Below, one piece after another: positions 8,577 to 16,725 of a DNA stretch of 64,000 nt. The stretch covers positions 88,191 through 152,190 of the forward strand of contig JAEXYH010000053.1 of assembly GCA_023451735.1 (NCBI GenBank), in the 5' to 3' direction. Numbering within the stretch: position 1 is the first letter of the stretch; each line of letters opens with the position of its first letter. The translations under genes and the position numbers were made by a program. The notes below the pieces were generated by a model. That model searched no databases. It worked only from the letters and a program-made list of their open reading frames with translations, and had not been told where the DNA came from. The DNA is from Pseudomonadota bacterium. GTDB taxonomy: Bacteria; Pseudomonadota; Alphaproteobacteria; Rhizobiales; Rhizobiaceae.

Positions 8577-9280
8577 GCGCGTGCCCTCCGCGCAGGATCG
8601 GCCCGCATGGCGATATAGGCGCCGATCCCCATGATGATGAGCGAGAAGAACAGGTAAGTCACCGTACCGATCGTGTAGACCTCGAAGGTACGGAAGCTGA
8701 TGTTTTCGATTTCCTTGACCGCATGGGTCAGTTCAGGAGCACCGATGACGATGGCAAGGCTGCTGTTCTTGAACAGGGAAACGCTGTGATTGATCAGCGG
8801 CGGCAGCGCATTGCGCACGCCCTGCGGCATGATCACGAAACGCATGGCCGAGGCATAACCATGCCCCAGTGCTTTTGCCGCTTCCATCTGGCCGGGGCTG
8901 ACTGAGCGCAGGCCGGAGCGCAGATCTTCACTGAAATAGGCAGCCTGGCAGAGTCCGAGGCCGATGACGGCGAAAACCGCCTCGGCATTGTGGCTCGCCA
9001 GCCAGTCCGACAAGCCCTGTGGCATCAGCGTGAAGATGCCGAAATACCAGAGCATCAGCTGCACCAGCGTCGGCACGTTGCGGTGATAGGAAACGTAGGC
9101 TGCAACGATCGGCTCACCAAGGCGGATCGGCGAAACACGCAAAGCAAGCAACAGGATCGCCAGTGTCATCGCCATCAGCCAGGAACCGAAATAGATGACG
9201 AAGGTCATCTCGATGCCGTGCAGAAGCATCGAGACATATTCCGGATTGGACAGGATTGCCAAGAGATCGAACCCGCTCAC
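8573..9280 (-). CDS. Amino-acid ABC transporter permease, second system (b)
   Basis: A 235-residue permease of the GltJ/GlnP type, partner of the following gene. The family motif YHRNVPTLVQLMLWY is present near residue 65 and the EAA loop (QMEAAKALGHGYAS) near 132; the EAA loops of the two partners are nearly identical. Its start overlaps the stop of the SDR gene by four bases, which ties the dehydrogenase to the transporter in one transcript. Confidence 0.9.
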   Translation of the reverse strand: MSGFDLLAILSNPEYVSMLLHGIEMTFVIYFGSWLMAMTLAILLLALRVSPIRLGEPIVAAYVSYHRNVPTLVQLMLWYFGIFTLMPQGLSDWLASHNAEAVFAVIGLGLCQAAYFSEDLRSGLRSVSPGQMEAAKALGHGYASAMRFVIMPQGVRNALPPLINHSVSLFKNSSLAIVIGAPELTHAVKEIENISFRTFEVYTIGTVTYLFFSLIIMGIGAYIAMRADPARRARA

Positions 9281-10050
9281 CGCTTGGTCCCTTCAGGAGT
9301 GGCGGCAGGTGCTTGCGGCTTTGCCGTCTGCAGACCGCCCATGACCTGGAGGGTCGGCGTGATTTCCATATGGCCGATATTGACGGCAACGGGTGCTGCA
9401 ATCGCGAAGGCGATCGCATCGGCAATATCGGAAGCCTGAGGCAGCTCGAAGCCATCGATAAACCGCTCGCGGATCGACGGGTCATCGCCGTGAACGTGAT
9501 TGAAGATATCGGTCGCCACGCGGCCGGGGCAGATTTCGGTAACTCGGACCCGCTTTCCGAAGGTGTCGATGCGCAGCTGGTTCGACAACATGGCAACACC
9601 GGCCTTCACGGCGTGATAGGTCGAATTGCCGCCGAAATTGTAGTTGCCGGCAATCGAGGAGATATTGATGACGTGTCCGCGATCGCGTTCCGCCATGCCC
9701 GGCACGACCATGCGGCAGAGATGCAGCACCGCACGCAGGTTAACATCGATCAGCAGATCTATATCGCCTTCGTCGGCTTCGAGAAACTTCTTCGGCCGAT
9801 CGACACCGGCATTGTTGATCAGGACGTCAAATGCCACACCGCCGGTCAATTCGGCCAGCGCTTCGCGATTGGTCACGTCGATTGCATGGGCGATACAACC
9901 GGCACGCTCGGAAAGCTCACGCAGCGGCTCGGCGCTGCGGGCAACGGCGTGGACTTCCAGACCTTCGCGACAAAGTCGTTCAACCACGGCGGCGCCAATT
10001 CCCGACGAGGCACCAGTCACCAGAGCAGTCTTGTAATCGGAAAATGGCAT
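9277..10050 (-). CDS. Short-chain dehydrogenase/reductase (YdfG-like)
   Basis: A 257-residue classical SDR: nucleotide-binding GASSGIG near residues 14-20, NNAG in the middle, and the catalytic Ser with YHAVK (Tyr-x3-Lys). It resembles YdfG-type NADP-dependent 3-hydroxy acid or serine dehydrogenases. It is the first gene of the minus-strand operon with the second amino-acid transporter, and it shares a 231-base divergent region with the LysR gene. It probably oxidises or reduces a hydroxy or oxo acid derived from the imported compound; the exact substrate cannot be read from the sequence. The last 20 residues are Ala/Pro-rich and extend beyond the usual SDR end. Confidence 0.85.
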   Translation of the reverse strand: MPFSDYKTALVTGASSGIGAAVVERLCREGLEVHAVARSAEPLRELSERAGCIAHAIDVTNREALAELTGGVAFDVLINNAGVDRPKKFLEADEGDIDLLIDVNLRAVLHLCRMVVPGMAERDRGHVINISSIAGNYNFGGNSTYHAVKAGVAMLSNQLRIDTFGKRVRVTEICPGRVATDIFNHVHGDDPSIRERFIDGFELPQASDIADAIAFAIAAPVAVNIGHMEITPTLQVMGGLQTAKPQAPAATPEGTKR

Positions 10051-10161
10051 TTAATTCCCCTTTGTTGATATGAGACTAGCGAAGCTTTTTTCGCTTGCCT
10101 AAGACCGATTAGTTTTGGGCTAATAAGGAAGCGTTATGGATATCCGCACTTATTGCGAAAG

Positions 10162-10188
10162 GCTTGATTTGCGCTTTATAAATCAAGC
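10162..10188. promoter_or_regulatory. Candidate LysR-regulator binding site
   Basis: A perfect 9-base inverted repeat, GCTTGATTT and AAATCAAGC separated by nine bases, lies between the SDR operon and the divergent LysR gene. Inside it is a T-N11-A core, the pattern bound by LysR-type regulators, so it is the obvious operator candidate for both directions. A smaller hairpin, AGCGAA/TTCGCT, lies at 10078-10095. Confidence 0.5.
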
Positions 10189-10281
10189 GGCTAGGTTCTC
10201 TCACAAACCGCAGAGCGGCAGGGCACGAACGTGTGAAGGCCGCTTCGATCGGTAGCAACAACACAGGCAGCATCGACCAGA

Positions 10282-11187
10282 ATGGATATCCGGCGTCTCA
10301 AATCCTTCATCGTGATCGTCGATAGCGGCAGCATCACGCGTGCCGCCGATATCCTGCATCTGGCCCAGCCAGCGTTAAGCCAGCAGCTTGCAGCGCTTGA
10401 GGATCATTTTGGTCAAAAGCTTCTGATCCGAAGCCAGCAGGGCGTGACGATGACCGACGCTGGCCAGGCCGTCTATCGCCATGCGCAGATCATCTTGCGG
10501 CAGATGGAACAGGCACAGTCCGATGTCGCCACCGCCGGCCGATCACTTGCGGGGCGAGTTTCGGTCGGCCTCGTACCGTTCAGCAGCGCGGCAACACTTT
10601 CGGTCGAACTTCTGGCCGAGACGAGAAAGCGGCATCCGGGCATCTTGCTGCACCTGACCGAAAGCGTCGGCCAGACCTACAGCCAGATGATTATGAACGG
10701 CCGTCTGGAGATGGCGCTCATTCATGGCGTCGGGCCGATCAAGGGCGTGCGGTTCGAACCGCTGTTGAAAGAAGAATTCTTTCTCGTTGCCCATCCGGAT
10801 TTCGCCATCGAAGCGAGCGAAGCGCCGGTTCCCGTCACGGCGCTCGAAAGCTTGCCGTTTCTGATGCCGCCAGCCTACAATTTCGTGCGTCGCGCGGTCG
10901 ACACCGCGTTTTCGCGCAGCAAGGTCGAGCTGAAAGTGGTGGCGGAAGTGGAGATCGTCAGGACCCTGAGCCGGTCCGTCGACAGAGGCCTCGGTGCAAC
11001 GATCATGCCTAAGGCGATTGCCGACCGCTTGATTGCAGAATCCAGCGAGAAGCTGATTTGCCGCCTGGTTTCGCCACGTATCGAGGAGACGTTGTCGCTC
11101 TGCGTCTCCGACCAGACCCCGCTATCGGAGCCGGCGATTGCGGTTAGAGACATTCTCATCGAACTGACGGCCAGGCTGAAGACCTGA
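10282..11187 (+). CDS. LysR family transcriptional regulator
   Basis: A 301-residue LysR-type regulator. The N-terminal helix-turn-helix (residues 1-60) contains SITRAADILHLAQPALSQQL, and the rest is the two-lobed LysR substrate domain. The sequence is of the Cbl/Nac-like subgroup that starts MDIRRLKSF. The gene is divergent from the SDR and transporter operon, with a candidate operator between them, and convergent with the aminotransferase gene. It therefore probably controls the minus-strand transporter operon in response to a small acid or amino acid. Confidence 0.9.
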   Translation: MDIRRLKSFIVIVDSGSITRAADILHLAQPALSQQLAALEDHFGQKLLIRSQQGVTMTDAGQAVYRHAQIILRQMEQAQSDVATAGRSLAGRVSVGLVPFSSAATLSVELLAETRKRHPGILLHLTESVGQTYSQMIMNGRLEMALIHGVGPIKGVRFEPLLKEEFFLVAHPDFAIEASEAPVPVTALESLPFLMPPAYNFVRRAVDTAFSRSKVELKVVAEVEIVRTLSRSVDRGLGATIMPKAIADRLIAESSEKLICRLVSPRIEETLSLCVSDQTPLSEPAIAVRDILIELTARLKT

Positions 11188-11211
11188 CCGTCAGAGCCAT
11201 CTTCAAACGGA

Positions 11212-12414
11212 TTACTTCATATCCATGCAATACTGGGCGATACGGTTGCAGCCCTCTTCCAGCATCTCCATGCTCGTCGCATAGGAGATGCGGAAATACG
11301 GGCTCATGCCGTAAGCTGCGCCCTGCACGGTCGCGACATGGTGTTCCTCGACAAGGCCCATGACGAAATCGACGTCGGTCTCGATCTTGCGGCCACCCTT
11401 GGTAGTCTTGCCGATCAGTTCAGATATGTTCGGGAAGATGTAGAAAGCGCCTTCCGGCTTGTGGGCACGCAGGCCTTCGATCTCGGCCAACCGGCCAAGC
11501 ACGTAATCGCGGCGGGTCTTGTAGATCGACGAACGCTCCTTCAGGAGATCCTGCGGGCCTTCGAGTGCAGCAACGGCCGCGGCCTGCGTCAGTGTCGAGG
11601 TGCCACCGCTGTTCTGGCCGTTGACATTGCTGATCGCTGCAATGAGATCCTTCGGTCCGCCGCAATAGCCCAGACGCCAGCCGGTCATCGCATAGGCCTT
11701 GGAAACACCGTTCATCGTCAGCACGCGATCATAGAGGCGCGGCTCGACTTCGGCGATAGTGCAGAATTCGAAATCGTCATAGACGAGATGCTCGTAGATA
11801 TCGTCGGTCAGGATCCAGACATGCGGGTGGCGCAGCATGACCTCGGCGATCGCCGCCATCTCAGCGCGTGAGCAGGCAGCACCGGTCGGGTTATTCGGGA
11901 AATTCAGGAACAGCCACTTGGTGCGTGGGGTGATCGCAGCTTCGAGATCTTCGGCGCGCAGCTTGAAACCGGCATTTTCCGGGCATGGCACCGAAACCGG
12001 AATGCCGCCGGCAAACTTCACGATATCTGCGTAGCTGACCCATGACGGTGCAGGGATGACAACTTCGTCGCCCGGATTGCAGGTGGCCAGCACGGCGTTG
12101 AAGATGACCTGCTTTCCGCCGCCGGACACGACGATCTGGTTCGGCTCATAGGTCAGGTTGTTCTCGCGCTTGAACTTGCGAATGATCGCCGCCTTCATGG
12201 CCGGCGTGCCGTCCATCGTCGGGTATTTCGTGTCGCCGGCCAGAGCAGCGGCGTAAGCTGCCTCGATGGCATGCGTCGGGGTCGGGAAATCCGGCTCGCC
12301 GGATGACAGACTGACCACCTTGATCCCCTGGGCGGCAAGTTCGCGCGCACGCTGCGTCATCGCAGCGGAAGCGGAGATGGAGACATTCTTCAAACGATCG
12401 GCAGTGGCGGGCAT
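11212..12414 (-). CDS. PLP-dependent aminotransferase class I (aspartate aminotransferase type)
   Basis: A 400-residue fold-type I aminotransferase of the AAT I-beta group found in alphaproteobacteria. Visible motifs are NFPNNPTG (substrate carboxylate and PLP region), ILTDDIYEHLVYDD (Asp that contacts the pyridine nitrogen), the PLP lysine in GVSKAYAMTGWRLG, and the C-terminal YFRISYATS with the substrate-binding Arg. It catalyses transfer of an amino group to a 2-oxo acid in the cytosol. It is the last gene of the minus-strand biotin carboxylase/pxp operon, 53 bases after pxpA, so it probably transaminates the amino acid released by ring opening rather than acting as the housekeeping enzyme. 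Confidence 0.88.
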   Translation of the reverse strand: MPATADRLKNVSISASAAMTQRARELAAQGIKVVSLSSGEPDFPTPTHAIEAAYAAALAGDTKYPTMDGTPAMKAAIIRKFKRENNLTYEPNQIVVSGGGKQVIFNAVLATCNPGDEVVIPAPSWVSYADIVKFAGGIPVSVPCPENAGFKLRAEDLEAAITPRTKWLFLNFPNNPTGAACSRAEMAAIAEVMLRHPHVWILTDDIYEHLVYDDFEFCTIAEVEPRLYDRVLTMNGVSKAYAMTGWRLGYCGGPKDLIAAISNVNGQNSGGTSTLTQAAAVAALEGPQDLLKERSSIYKTRRDYVLGRLAEIEGLRAHKPEGAFYIFPNISELIGKTTKGGRKIETDVDFVMGLVEEHHVATVQGAAYGMSPYFRISYATSMEMLEEGCNRIAQYCMDMK

Positions 12415-12467
12415 GGTCTGGTCTTCCAGTTTTGAATTTCAGATGAAAAAGGAAACAGGCGTCGGCT

Positions 12468-13235
12468 TCAGCCGGCAACCTCCGATGCAGGTGCAAGCGT
12501 GCCGCCGGCAGCCTCGATTTCACTGTGCACGATGCGCGCCAGTTCGAGTGAACCCGGCGTATCGCTGTGAACGAGAATGGATTTCGCAGGCATGTCGATG
12601 GTCACGCCATCGATCGTGGTAACGGTCCGGTCCACGAGGAACTGGCGCACGCGGGCGCGCACGTCGGCCTCATCCTCGACGAGGGCCCCGGGCAATCCAC
12701 GGGCGACAAGACGACCCTGTGCGTCATAGGCGCGATCGGCAAGAAACAGCAGCAAGGTCTTGAGCGACGCACGCTTGGCGGCGGCTTCGATCTCGCTGCC
12801 GGGCATGGCGAAGATGATCATTTCAGGATCGACCGCGCGGATCGCGTCCATCATCAAGTCAGCCAGCTTCGGATCGCGGTTGACCATATTGCCCATAGCG
12901 GCATGGAAACTGAAATGTGCGACGCGCTGGCCTTCGCTGGCGGCAATCGCCTTCAGCGCCCCCAACTGGTAAAGCATCTGCTGGCGCAGTTCGTCGGCGG
13001 AATAGGGAATTTCGCGGCGGCCGAACCCTGCGCGGTCCGGCAGACCGGGATGGGCACCGATGCCGACCCCATTTGCCTTGGCGAGGCGCACCATGCGCGC
13101 CATCGTATCGGGATCGCCGCCATGAAAACCGCAGGCGATATTGGCCGAGGAAACGACCTTCATCATCGCCTCGTCGTCGCACAGGCTATAGGGGCCAAAA
13201 CCCTCGCCCATATCGGAATTCAGATCGATCTTCAT
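12468..13235 (-). CDS. pxpA: 5-oxoprolinase subunit A (LamB/YcsF family)
   Basis: A 255-residue LamB/YcsF protein with the family N-terminal motif DLNSDMGEGFG and SANIACGFHGGDP, whose acidic and His residues sit in a polysaccharide-deacetylase-like barrel. PxpA with PxpB and PxpC makes the bacterial ATP-dependent 5-oxoprolinase, which opens the pyroglutamate lactam to glutamate. All three genes are together here, in the order pxpB-pxpC-pxpA on the minus strand. They sit behind biotin carboxylase and two BCCP-type genes, so in this locus PxpA may work as the hydrolase of a larger carboxylase complex. Confidence 0.88.
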   Translation of the reverse strand: MKIDLNSDMGEGFGPYSLCDDEAMMKVVSSANIACGFHGGDPDTMARMVRLAKANGVGIGAHPGLPDRAGFGRREIPYSADELRQQMLYQLGALKAIAASEGQRVAHFSFHAAMGNMVNRDPKLADLMMDAIRAVDPEMIIFAMPGSEIEAAAKRASLKTLLLFLADRAYDAQGRLVARGLPGALVEDEADVRARVRQFLVDRTVTTIDGVTIDMPAKSILVHSDTPGSLELARIVHSEIEAAGGTLAPASEVAG

Positions 13236-13251
13236 TCCTTCCTCCCTCGCC

Positions 13252-14247
13252 TTATTTCATCGCCTGCAAAGCGCCGGACACCATGCGCGACGTCACACGG
13301 ACATCGTCGATAAAACCGGCCACGGCCTTCTCGACCTCCGCCGCCTGGGCATGCGTCACACGGACGAAGCACAAACGGCTGCCGATGCGCGCCTGCCCAA
13401 GCCGCCAGAGGTCGGCCTCGATCACACCGGCAATCTTGGGATAACCGCCAGCCGTGTTGGCATCGGCCATCTGGATGATCGGTTCACCGCTCGGCGGCAC
13501 CTGAACGACACCGGAAACAACGCCGTGAGAGCGCATTTCAACGGGCGTCGTCGGCTTGATCGGTTCGCCCATCAGGCGATAACCGGTGCGGTCGCTCTGG
13601 GTAGAGATTTTCCAGGTCTGCGACCAGAAACGCTCGGCATCCTCGCCAAACAGGAAATGTTCTCCGGCCGGAATGGCACGCACGACCAGTGCTCCATCCT
13701 CAGGTGCGGGGTAGACATCGGCAAGCGCATAGGCCGGATCAATGACGGCAATGCCGGTCGCGGGAAGGTTCAGAGGCGCGGAAACTTCACCGAGTTGCAG
13801 GACATCGCCGGTAAATAGAAAACGTCCTTCATTGCCGCCAAAGGCGCCGCGGAGCGACGTGCTGCGCGATCCCATAACCGCCGTGACATCAATGCCGCCG
13901 GCAATGCAGATATAGGCACGTGTTCCAACCCGTGGCTGGCCAAGCTCCAGCACCTGCCCGGCTCCCACCGGCAGAGCACACCAGGGCTGCACCGAGCGGC
14001 CGTCGATCGAGGCACCGCAATCAGCACCTGTTACAACAAAAGCCGTCGCCTTCGCAAAACGGAGCTTGAACGGATATGTCTGAATTTCAATCACAGCCGC
14101 GCCGGTTTCGTTGCCGAGCACGCTGTTGCCGACCTTGAGCGCCAGCGGATCCATCGCACCGCTGGTGGTTACGCCGATATTGCGGAAGCCGGGACGGCCA
14201 AGGTCCTGTACCGTGTTGAACGGCCCTGTCTGGATGATCTCTATCAT
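13252..14247 (-). CDS. pxpC: 5-oxoprolinase subunit C / biotin-dependent carboxyltransferase family
   Basis: A 331-residue protein of the KipA/AHS2 (carboxyltransferase domain C/D) family. Typical segments are GPFNTVQDLGRPGFRNIGV at the N-terminus, GAMDPLALKVGN, and GVVQVPPSGEPIIQMADANTAGGYPKIA in the second half. The same fold forms half of the carboxyltransferase of urea carboxylase. Its start overlaps the end of pxpB by four bases. Together PxpB and PxpC form the subunit that phosphorylates or carboxylates the lactam before PxpA hydrolyses it. Confidence 0.88.
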   Translation of the reverse strand: MIEIIQTGPFNTVQDLGRPGFRNIGVTTSGAMDPLALKVGNSVLGNETGAAVIEIQTYPFKLRFAKATAFVVTGADCGASIDGRSVQPWCALPVGAGQVLELGQPRVGTRAYICIAGGIDVTAVMGSRSTSLRGAFGGNEGRFLFTGDVLQLGEVSAPLNLPATGIAVIDPAYALADVYPAPEDGALVVRAIPAGEHFLFGEDAERFWSQTWKISTQSDRTGYRLMGEPIKPTTPVEMRSHGVVSGVVQVPPSGEPIIQMADANTAGGYPKIAGVIEADLWRLGQARIGSRLCFVRVTHAQAAEVEKAVAGFIDDVRVTSRMVSGALQAMK

Positions 14248-14951
14248 AGCTCTATGCTCGCTGGCACGAAACGCACCGTATCGCCCGGTGCCATCACGGC
14301 AGGCTTGTCCGACATCGGATCGAACATCTGCAATTCAGCAAAGCCAATCGAATTCCAGCCGTTCGGACCCGTCAAAACGGCGACCCCCGTCTGCATGCCG
14401 CCGATGGTGACACAGCCTCGCGCCATGTTGAGCGACGGGACGGTCTTGCGCGGCATGTAGATGCGCGGGTCAAGTCCGTGGAGATAACCGAAACCCGGGG
14501 CACTGCCGAGTGCGAACACCCGGTAGGTGCCTTCGTAATGGATACGGACAACCTCGCGGTCGGAGAGACCCGAGCGGTCGCACAATGCCGCCAGATCGGT
14601 AGCATGCTCGCCGCCATAGGTCACGGCGATCTCGATCGTCCGGCCGGCCAGATCGATACTTTCAGCCTGTTCCCAGGCTTCCAGTAGGCGCAGCGCCAAG
14701 ACTTCCGGATCCTCCGGCGTTACCTTCAGCACGACGAGAAGGTTCGTCATGCCGGGTACGATCTCGAGTGTTTCACTCCACAGTTCGACGGCCCTGGACA
14801 GGGCCCAGATCCGACGCTGCGCGGCAAGATCGAACTCGCCGGTCGCTTCGATCAGAAAGGCACGGGAGCCGATCGGGGAAACCCGGGCGCCGTTGCGATC
14901 CAGCGCAAGCGCTTCCGCGGGTGGGATGATTTTGGCGGCTGAGGCGTTCAT
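14244..14951 (-). CDS. pxpB: 5-oxoprolinase subunit B (KipI/AHS1 family)
   Basis: A 235-residue protein of the KipI/AHS1 (carboxyltransferase domain A/B) family. The conserved GSAPGFGYLHGLD block and the C-terminal GGMQTGVAVLTGPNGWNSIG block are present. It is the partner of PxpC, and in urea amidolyase the two are fused in one chain. It overlaps the upstream BCCP-like gene by four bases and pxpC downstream by four bases, so biotin-carrier and lactamase genes are translationally linked. The roughly 25-residue N-terminal extension before the domain is not explained. Confidence 0.87.
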   Translation of the reverse strand: MNASAAKIIPPAEALALDRNGARVSPIGSRAFLIEATGEFDLAAQRRIWALSRAVELWSETLEIVPGMTNLLVVLKVTPEDPEVLALRLLEAWEQAESIDLAGRTIEIAVTYGGEHATDLAALCDRSGLSDREVVRIHYEGTYRVFALGSAPGFGYLHGLDPRIYMPRKTVPSLNMARGCVTIGGMQTGVAVLTGPNGWNSIGFAELQMFDPMSDKPAVMAPGDTVRFVPASIEL

Positions 14952-15361
14952 GCGTCTGGCTCGACTTCTGCAATCGGATCGCCAAAGCCGACGATCGTTC
15001 CTTGGTCAACGAGATGGCGGCGCAGGCGCTTCGACGGGCCGGCCTTAACCGGTAACAGGATCGGGCCTACCCTCAAAAAACCGATCGTGTCGCTTGCCGC
15101 CGAAGCGCCGGGCACACCCGTGCGGGACGAATCAGACGGCCAGAACTCACCGGCCATCGGCGCCTTGACGACCACCGGTGTGTCTGCGCTATTCGTCTTG
15201 CCTGAGCGCACCTGACGCGCAGGGCCATTTGACGAACCCGACAAGCGGATCAGCAGGCTCTGGTCGGGCCGGGTGATTTCAATACCTTCGATACCGGCGG
15301 CTTCAAGCGCAGCGGTCAGCCGCTCAATGATGGCGGGATCGCTCAAATCCAGCTTGCTCAT
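14948..15361 (-). CDS. Biotinyl/lipoyl-domain protein lacking the biotinylation motif
   Basis: A 137-residue protein between biotin carboxylase and pxpB. Its C-terminal 70 residues look like a biotinyl domain (VVKAPMAGEFWPS..., ...GDPIAEVEPDA), and the N-terminal helix resembles that of BCCP. However, where a carrier has EAMKM with the biotin-accepting Lys, this protein reads VKAGPSKRLRR, so no standard biotin site is visible. It starts in the stop of the biotin carboxylase gene (ATGA overlap at 15358-15361). It may be a structural subunit of the complex, or an adaptor that has lost its cofactor. Classification as a biotinyl fold is an inference from pattern. Confidence 0.7.
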   Translation of the reverse strand: MSKLDLSDPAIIERLTAALEAAGIEGIEITRPDQSLLIRLSGSSNGPARQVRSGKTNSADTPVVVKAPMAGEFWPSDSSRTGVPGASAASDTIGFLRVGPILLPVKAGPSKRLRRHLVDQGTIVGFGDPIAEVEPDA

Positions 15362-16725
15362 GCGGTCCCCCGCGTTTTCAGCCATTTTTCCAGATAGTGA
15401 ATGTCCGTCTCGCCCTGCGCGAAGGCAGCGTCTTCGAAAAGTTCGCGCAGGAGCGGCAGATTGGTGGCAATACCTTCCAGCTTGAAGGATGACAGAGCCG
15501 AGCGCGTCCGCTGCATGGCATCGGCCCGGTCGCGGCCGTGTACGATCAGCTTGGCAATCAGCGAGTCGTAATAGGGAGAGACCTTGTAGCCGGCCTCGAC
15601 ATGGGTATCGACGCGAATACCCTCGCCTTGCGGCAATTCAAGCCCCGTGACGACGCCGGCAGAGGGCATGAAGGTAGCCGGATCCTCGGCATTGATGCGG
15701 CACTCGATGGCGTGTCCCTTGCAGGTCACATCGCCTTGGCTCATCGACAATGTCTCGCCCTGCGCCACGCGCAATTGCTGCTGGACGATGTCGACGCCGC
15801 TGGTTTCCTCGGTCACCGGATGTTCCACCTGCAGACGGGTGTTCATCTCGATGAAATAGAAGGCTCCGTCTTCATAGAGGAATTCAAACGTGCCTACACC
15901 GCGATAGCCGATTTGCTGACAAGCCTGGACACAGGCTTCGCCGACGGGGCCGATCAGCGCTTCGGAAATGCCGGGAGCAGGTGCCTCCTCGACCACCTTC
16001 TGATGACGGCGCTGCATTGAGCAATCGCGATGACCAAGCCAGACCGCGTTTCCATGCGTGTCGCACAGGACCTGAATTTCGATATGACGCGGATGCTGGA
16101 GAAATTTCTCCATGTAGAGCGCCGGCGTTCCAAAGGCCTTGCGCGCTTCTTCGCGGGTCAAGGACACCGCTTCCAGCAGCTCGGCCTCATCCAGCACGAC
16201 GCGCATGCCGCGCCCACCGCCACCGCCGGCGGCCTTGACGATCACCGGATAACCGATCTCGGCCGCAATCGCCCGGATCGCCTCCGGTTCCGAGGGAAGT
16301 TCCGTATCAGGCCCCGGCACACAAGGCACGCCAGCCGCGACCATGGCGCTTTTGGCAGCAATCTTGTCGCCCATCGTTGCAATGGCACTGGCGTCGGGAC
16401 CGATGAATGTCATCTCGGCCTCTTCGACTGCCGCCGAAAAGCGAGTATTCTCGGACAGAAAGCCATAGCCCGGATGCACGGCACCTGCGCCCGTCAGGCG
16501 GGCTGCCAGCAGGATCACATTCTGGTTGAGATAGCTTTTCGATGCCGCCGCCGGGCCGATGCAGATCGACTGATCCGCGCTGCGGGCATAGGCTGCATCC
16601 CGGTCGGCTTCCGAGCAGACGACAACCGTCTTCAGCCCCATTTCATGGCACGCGCGCACGACACGCAAAGCGATCTCGCCGCGATTTGCAATCAGGACCG
16701 TGTCGAAACGCTGGGATGACTGCAT
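15358..16725 (-). CDS. accC: Biotin carboxylase (AccC family)
   Basis: A 455-residue biotin carboxylase with an N-terminal biotin-carboxylase fold (VLIANRGEIALRVVRAC), an ATP-grasp domain with the glycine-rich loop KAAGGGGGRGMR, and the catalytic and metal region EMNTRLQVEHPVTEE. It carboxylates biotin on BCCP using ATP and bicarbonate. ATG at 16725 shares one base with the stop of the upstream BCCP gene; a GTG three bases earlier is also possible. Being locked between carrier genes and pxpBCA, it is likely a second, dedicated copy for a lactam or amide substrate rather than the housekeeping acetyl-CoA carboxylase subunit. Confidence 0.87.
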   Translation of the reverse strand: MQSSQRFDTVLIANRGEIALRVVRACHEMGLKTVVVCSEADRDAAYARSADQSICIGPAAASKSYLNQNVILLAARLTGAGAVHPGYGFLSENTRFSAAVEEAEMTFIGPDASAIATMGDKIAAKSAMVAAGVPCVPGPDTELPSEPEAIRAIAAEIGYPVIVKAAGGGGGRGMRVVLDEAELLEAVSLTREEARKAFGTPALYMEKFLQHPRHIEIQVLCDTHGNAVWLGHRDCSMQRRHQKVVEEAPAPGISEALIGPVGEACVQACQQIGYRGVGTFEFLYEDGAFYFIEMNTRLQVEHPVTEETSGVDIVQQQLRVAQGETLSMSQGDVTCKGHAIECRINAEDPATFMPSAGVVTGLELPQGEGIRVDTHVEAGYKVSPYYDSLIAKLIVHGRDRADAMQRTRSALSSFKLEGIATNLPLLRELFEDAAFAQGETDIHYLEKWLKTRGTA

